Below are positions 61,033-64,000 of a stretch of 64,000 bases of DNA, in pieces; position 1 is the first letter of the stretch, and every line of letters begins with the position of its first letter. The stretch spans positions 124,001 to 188,000 of the forward strand of contig NZ_ARYN01000010.1 in NCBI RefSeq assembly GCF_002094855.1, written 5' to 3'. The DNA is from Zunongwangia atlantica 22II14-10F7 (GTDB taxonomy: Bacteria; Bacteroidota; Bacteroidia; Flavobacteriales; Flavobacteriaceae). The translations under genes and the position numbers were made by a program. The notes beneath the pieces are model-generated. The model saw nothing but the letters and a program-made list of their open reading frames with translations. It was not told the origin of the DNA and searched no databases.

Positions 61033-62229
61033 TTACTCTTCCAGTGCTTTTTTACTTCTTCCAGCGGCAAGAAATGATGCAAATAAACCAAGAATTCCTA
61101 TCGTTAAAATTACGGTGAGAATATTGCTAATTTCCATTGTAACGGGGTAAGGTAAACTTGGTGTGATCATCACCAGGTCAAATTGCATTTGTAGATAAAT
61201 GAGGATAATGGCGAATAGAAGTCCGATTCCGCCACCAATTGTACACATTAACATTCCCTGGGTAAAGAAAATATTTTTGATCTGTTTTGGCGTAGCGCCT
61301 AAACTCTGTAAGGTTTTAATATTGTCTTTTTTATCAAGGATCACCATAATGATCGATCCTACAACGTTGAATAATGCAATGATCAAAACCAAGGTGAAAA
61401 TCAGGTAAACGGCAAGATTTTCAGTATTCAGCATTTTGTAAAGTACATCATTAAGTTGTGCGCGAGTTCTAATTTCAACCGAATTGTTGAATAACTTCAG
61501 GATTTTTTCTTTTACGGCTTCTTCGTCAGCTTCCGCAGATAATTTAATTTCTACAGCGCTGAAGGTATTTTCATCTAAATCTAAAAGGCTTTGGGCAAAG
61601 CCAATATTAGAGAAAACATATTTATCATTAAGATCTGAATTAATATTATAAATCCCGCTAACCACAACGCTCTTCTGGTTAAAAGCATCGGCAGGATTGG
61701 TAATCTGTCCCTTCCCCGGTTTAGGAACAATTAAGCGCAATAATCGATTATAATTAAAAAGTCCGGGATTCAGTTTCCTTGAAATATCAGCTCCAATTAC
61801 TACTTGAGGTTCTGAAGAGGTAAACCAAGTACCATCTACAGAGCTATCGATTTGCGTAACCTGCTGGTAACGCTCGTCTACTCCTTTAATAAAAGCCCAG
61901 GCTGTTTTTTCTTCATACTCTAAAAAAACACGTTCTTCAATAGTTTTGCTGTAATTTGTAATTCCGTCAATATTCGCGAATTCTTCATCTAATTTTTCAG
62001 AAAAAGTAATGGTTTTGCCCGTTTTAGGAATCACTTTTAAGTCGGGATCAAACTCATTAGCAAATGCAAGACTAAACTCACGCAGGCCAGAGAACCCCGA
62101 AAGCACAATAAATAAAGAAAAAGCCCCGGCAAAAACGCCAATAGCAGCGATTATAGTGATAATATTGATCGCATTATTACTGCTTTTAGAAAACAGGTAG
62201 CGTTTGGCGATGTATAAAGGGAATTTCAA
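61033..62229 (-). CDS. LolC/LolE-like FtsX-family ABC permease
   Basis: The 398-residue protein has an N-terminal membrane helix (about 20-45), a large periplasmic domain (about 50-255), then three membrane helices (about 265-395) with VLIIALFNVVGSIIMVILDK and the coupling-helix ATPKQIKNIFFTQG. This is the MacB/LolCE fold of permeases that extract lipoproteins for transfer to the outer membrane. A LolD ATPase gene is not adjacent. It follows rbfA by one base, so they are co-transcribed. Confidence 0.88.
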   Translation of the reverse strand: MKFPLYIAKRYLFSKSSNNAINIITIIAAIGVFAGAFSLFIVLSGFSGLREFSLAFANEFDPDLKVIPKTGKTITFSEKLDEEFANIDGITNYSKTIEERVFLEYEEKTAWAFIKGVDERYQQVTQIDSSVDGTWFTSSEPQVVIGADISRKLNPGLFNYNRLLRLIVPKPGKGQITNPADAFNQKSVVVSGIYNINSDLNDKYVFSNIGFAQSLLDLDENTFSAVEIKLSAEADEEAVKEKILKLFNNSVEIRTRAQLNDVLYKMLNTENLAVYLIFTLVLIIALFNVVGSIIMVILDKKDNIKTLQSLGATPKQIKNIFFTQGMLMCTIGGGIGLLFAIILIYLQMQFDLVMITPSLPYPVTMEISNILTVILTIGILGLFASFLAAGRSKKALEE

Positions 62230-62230
62230 T

Positions 62231-62623
62231 TTATGACTTTTTCCTGCGTTCTAAAAGATCTGGATTATTGATTGGATCTTCGTCGCCTTTCATCGATTTT
62301 TCAATATTCTCGATATATTCTAGAGAGTCGTCGATAAAAAAGCTAAGATCGGGCATTTTACGTAGCTGATTTTTGGTACGTAAAGCCATTTGATGTTTGA
62401 TTTTCGACTTTATTTCGTTTAACTCGCTTAAAATTTCGTTGGCATGTTTCTGCGGAAAAACGCTTAGATAAGCCTTGGCAATGCTAAGATCTGTAGTTAC
62501 TTTAACTTTAGAAACAGAAATTAAAATTCCATTTATCCCGGCATCTCTTAAATTATTATTTAAGATCTCTGCCAGATCTTTCTGCAAAACGCCTCCTATT
62601 TTTTTCTGTCTGTTTGTTTCCAT
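62231..62623 (-). CDS. rbfA: 30S ribosome-binding factor A
   Basis: The 130-residue protein is RbfA, which assists late 16S rRNA and 30S maturation. It begins METNRQKKIGGVLQKDLAEIL and has the KH-like fold signature, ending in the LRKMPDLSFFIDDSLEYIENI segment typical of the family. The stop codon is one base from the start of the permease gene. Confidence 0.94.
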   Translation of the reverse strand: METNRQKKIGGVLQKDLAEILNNNLRDAGINGILISVSKVKVTTDLSIAKAYLSVFPQKHANEILSELNEIKSKIKHQMALRTKNQLRKMPDLSFFIDDSLEYIENIEKSMKGDEDPINNPDLLERRKKS

Positions 62624-62700
62624 GTTGCAAAAATAGTACTTTAAACTTAGCTGTATATTTATTGAAGATAAGAATAATTATTTTAGTGTGATCTTTGCTT

Positions 62701-62741
62701 GATAATCGAGATTAAATCTTTCTTGCCTTGGGGTATTTTAC
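62701..62741. repeat. Short relative of the GAGGC/GCCTC dispersed element
   Basis: GATAATCGAGATTAAAT here is identical to bases 21000-21016. CTTGCCTTGGGGTATTTTAC follows, resembling the ends of copies 1 and 2. It lies in the leader of the methylmalonyl-CoA epimerase gene. Confidence 0.45.
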
Positions 62742-62773
62742 AAAAATTAGTATCGGTTTTAAATAATTCTGAA

Positions 62774-63175
62774 ATGAAAAAGATAGAACATATAGGTATT
62801 GCCGTGAATGATCTTGAAGAAGCTAACAAAGTCTATGCGGCGGTAATGGGAAAACCTCATTATAAAACAGAAGCAGTAGTAAGCGAAGGTGTGAATACTT
62901 CTTTTTTTGAAATTGGAGAAAGTAAGATTGAGTTATTAGCGGCTACCAGCGAGGATAGTGCTATTGCAAAATCGATTCTGAAAAGGGGAGAAGGGATGCA
63001 TCATATTGCTTTTGCGGTAGATGATATTGAAGCTGAAATAAAACGGCTTAAAAATGAAGGTTTTCAGCTTTTAAATGAGCAGCCAAAAACGGGAGCAGAT
63101 AATAAGTTAGTAGTATTTATGCATCCTAAGGAAGCCAATGGAGTTTTAATTGAACTTTGCCAGGAAATTAGGTAA
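62774..63175 (+). CDS. mce: Methylmalonyl-CoA epimerase (VOC family)
   Basis: From ATG 62774 (MKKIEHIGIAVNDLEEA) the product is 133 residues, the usual length. The two VOC half-repeats show metal ligands His in EHIGIAV and MHHIAFAV and Glu in FFEIGESKIELL and VLIELCQ. The enzyme interconverts (R)- and (S)-methylmalonyl-CoA in propionate metabolism. The longer frame from TTG 62699 adds 25 residues of unrelated sequence over a repeat and is rejected. Confidence 0.92.
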   Translation: MKKIEHIGIAVNDLEEANKVYAAVMGKPHYKTEAVVSEGVNTSFFEIGESKIELLAATSEDSAIAKSILKRGEGMHHIAFAVDDIEAEIKRLKNEGFQLLNEQPKTGADNKLVVFMHPKEANGVLIELCQEIR

Positions 63176-63324
63176 ACTTTGCTAAAATAGTTTATTGGCA
63201 TTCGTAAAGCCTAAAATGCACAAAAGTATATGCTGAAATTACAGGTTTATAGCTCCTGGTTTTGTGTATAGCTTATTTATTATCAAAAGTTTAAATATTT
63301 ATTGAAGAGTAAATTAAAAAAATG

Positions 63325-63356
63325 TTTGGCGTATAACCGGGATTTATCTAAATTTG
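63325..63356 (+). promoter_or_regulatory. Promoter of the CAU-anticodon tRNA
   Basis: TTTG (63325-63328) and TAAATTTG (63349-63356) are separated by 20 bases, an excellent Bacteroidota promoter, 26 bases before the tRNA. Confidence 0.75.
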
Positions 63357-63382
63357 CGCACCCATAATTAATTTTGTGGACT

Positions 63383-63459
63383 GGTCCTATAGCTCAGCTG
63401 GTTAGAGCACTTGACTCATAATCAAGGGGTCCCTGGTTCGAGCCCAGGTGGGACCACCA
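63383..63459 (+). tRNA. tRNA with anticodon CAU (elongator Met or Ile2)
   Basis: The acceptor GGTCCTA/TGGGACC has a T-G pair at position 6, and CCA is encoded. The anticodon stem CTTGA/TCAAG holds the loop CTCATAA, giving anticodon CAT. The T arm CCTGGTTCGAGCCCAGG is canonical. The CAU anticodon fits elongator Met or lysidine-modified Ile2. Acceptor pairs C4-G69 and C5-G68 are like E. coli Ile2 determinants, while T29-A41 is Met-like, so I leave it open. It is not initiator-like. Confidence 0.92.
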
Positions 63460-63467
63460 GTAAAATC

Positions 63468-63496
63468 AAGCCTTACAGAGATGTAAGGCTTTTTTG
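63468..63496 (+). terminator. Intrinsic terminator after the CAU tRNA
   Basis: AAGCCTTACA and TGTAAGGCTT form a perfect 10-bp stem with a 4-base loop (GAGA) and a T run. It lies 9 bases past the encoded CCA. Confidence 0.9.
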
Positions 63497-63507
63497 TTTC
63501 TTCTTGA

Positions 63508-63527
63508 GTACAACATATGTACAACAT
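63508..63527. repeat. Short direct repeat GTACAACAT beside the tRNA
   Basis: GTACAACAT occurs at 63508-63516 and again at 63519-63527, an 11-base period. Short iterated sites next to a tRNA can be integrase arm sites; this is suggestive only. Confidence 0.3.
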
Positions 63528-63693
63528 TTTAGTAATCATATTTTATCACATTTTCAAATTCTTTTTGAGAAATAGCTTATAATTTTATAATCTAACTCGG
63601 TCAAATTATTGAAAAAGGTACAATTGAAATAATATAGGAATTTTAAAAAAACAGGTGGCAATTATCCTTAAATGGCACCCGTTAATCTGTTTA

Positions 63694-64000
63694 TTATTTA
63701 AAAAAATTAAGAATTTTTATCCAAAGCCAATTTCGCTCTTTGTTTGTTACTTTAGAGTGAGATTTATTTTTATTTCCATGACTTTTAAAGTATTCAATAG
63801 TTTCTTGCCGATCTCTTTTACGCTTTTCGAAAACTTGATGATTTGACCAGCTTTCGGCCCATATTATTTCACTGTTTATAATCCAGTAATGAGAACGGCA
63901 ATCAAAACTCCAATTTCCTATCGAAGGTTCTAAGGAGGTTTGCTTTCCATCGTAAATCAATTTCCAATTTGTAGGAGCTAAAGGAGTGTGAACCTTTTCG
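63694..64000 (-). CDS. DUF6527-family protein (partial, 5' end beyond window)
   Basis: The visible 101 residues read [17 protein letters not shown], then [15 protein letters not shown], then IIWAESW. The frame is open to the window edge with no start codon of its own, so the N-terminus lies outside. This matches the C-terminal half of DUF6527 proteins, which have a conserved Cys and SHYW block and usually a Cys/His-containing N-terminal half. The apparent start TTG at 63960 is not real. In other bacteria this family often neighbours E1-like ThiF and multi-ubiquitin-like genes. The last 25 residues are a lysine-rich tail. Confidence 0.8.
   Translation of the reverse strand, partial: EKVHTPLAPTNWKLIYDGKQTSLEPSIGNWSFDCRSHYWIINSEIIWAESWSNHQVFEKRKRDRQETIEYFKSHGNKNKSHSKVTNKERNWLWIKILNFFK

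Noticed and set aside
62699-62773. Extended methylmalonyl-CoA epimerase start at TTG 62699
   Set aside because: The added part is a dispersed repeat, and the protein would be 25 residues longer than the family.
63655-63846. 63-codon open frame on the + strand near the right end
   Set aside because: It is antisense to the DUF6527 gene, with no promoter or recognisable family.

Overview
The window is low-GC chromosomal DNA from a member of the Bacteroidota, most likely a marine-type Flavobacteriaceae (the Gramella/Salegentibacter/Zunongwangia side of the family is a guess). The evidence is a SusC/SusD pair, lipoboxes followed by short acidic tails, DUF4175, GIN-domain and DUF6527 families, the Bacteroidota form of YbeY, a NagB fused to a LmbE-type domain, and promoters with the TAnnTTTG -7 element. 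No rRNA, CRISPR array, complete prophage or insertion sequence was seen.

Layout. 0-7.8 kb: a Skp/OmpH-like lipoprotein, then a minus-strand run DUF4175 > ybeY > mnmG > lipoprotein > methyltransferase; two 16-bp parS-like palindromes flank mnmG. 8-17.2 kb: gltX, a three-gene membrane/stress-type cluster (YtxH, holin-like, small DUF), glnS, folB, tRNA-Cys, a LysE-type exporter, a GIN-domain protein and rnr. 17.4-18.4 kb: two small genes and a 532-bp AT-rich gene-free stretch with several DnaA-box-like 9-mers, which is a candidate replication origin. 18.4-33 kb: housekeeping and proteolysis genes (rpiB, an ElaA-like acetyltransferase, a CtpA-type protease, rnpA, D-lactate-dehydrogenase-like, M1 and S8 peptidases, MBL hydrolase, CPA antiporter, YebC, lepA).

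33.3-56.9 kb is the most coherent block. An MFS sugar permease, a GH20 hexosaminidase, MurQ, a DeoR regulator, SusC/SusD plus a third lipoprotein, a DigH/YddW-type glycosidase, an L-Ala-D/L-Glu epimerase, an NlpC/P60 peptidase, an AmiD-type amidase, NagB, a ROK regulator, an HGSNAT-like acyltransferase and a GH3(NagZ)-serine hydrolase (AmiE-like) fusion lie side by side. Each family acts on peptidoglycan fragments or amino sugars. I read the block as a peptidoglycan (muropeptide) utilisation and recycling locus. It would import fragments through SusCD, trim glycan and peptide in the periplasm, take sugars and dipeptides into the cytoplasm, and send MurNAc-6-P through MurQ to GlcNAc-6-P and through NagB to fructose-6-P. 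A MurNAc/GlcNAc kinase and a classical NagA are not in the window.

57-63.2 kb: an outer-membrane barrel protein, dusB, a LolC/E-like permease, rbfA and methylmalonyl-CoA epimerase. 63.4 kb: a tRNA with anticodon CAU, then a DUF6527 gene running off the right edge. DUF6527 is associated with bacterial ubiquitin-like conjugation operons, so a mobile or defence island may begin here.

Several families of dispersed intergenic repeats are present: a 155-bp pair in inverted orientation at 22.6 and 59.5 kb, a nested mosaic at 47.7-48.4 kb with a relative at 60.9 kb, and GAGGC/GCCTC elements at 12.6, 21.0 and 62.7 kb.
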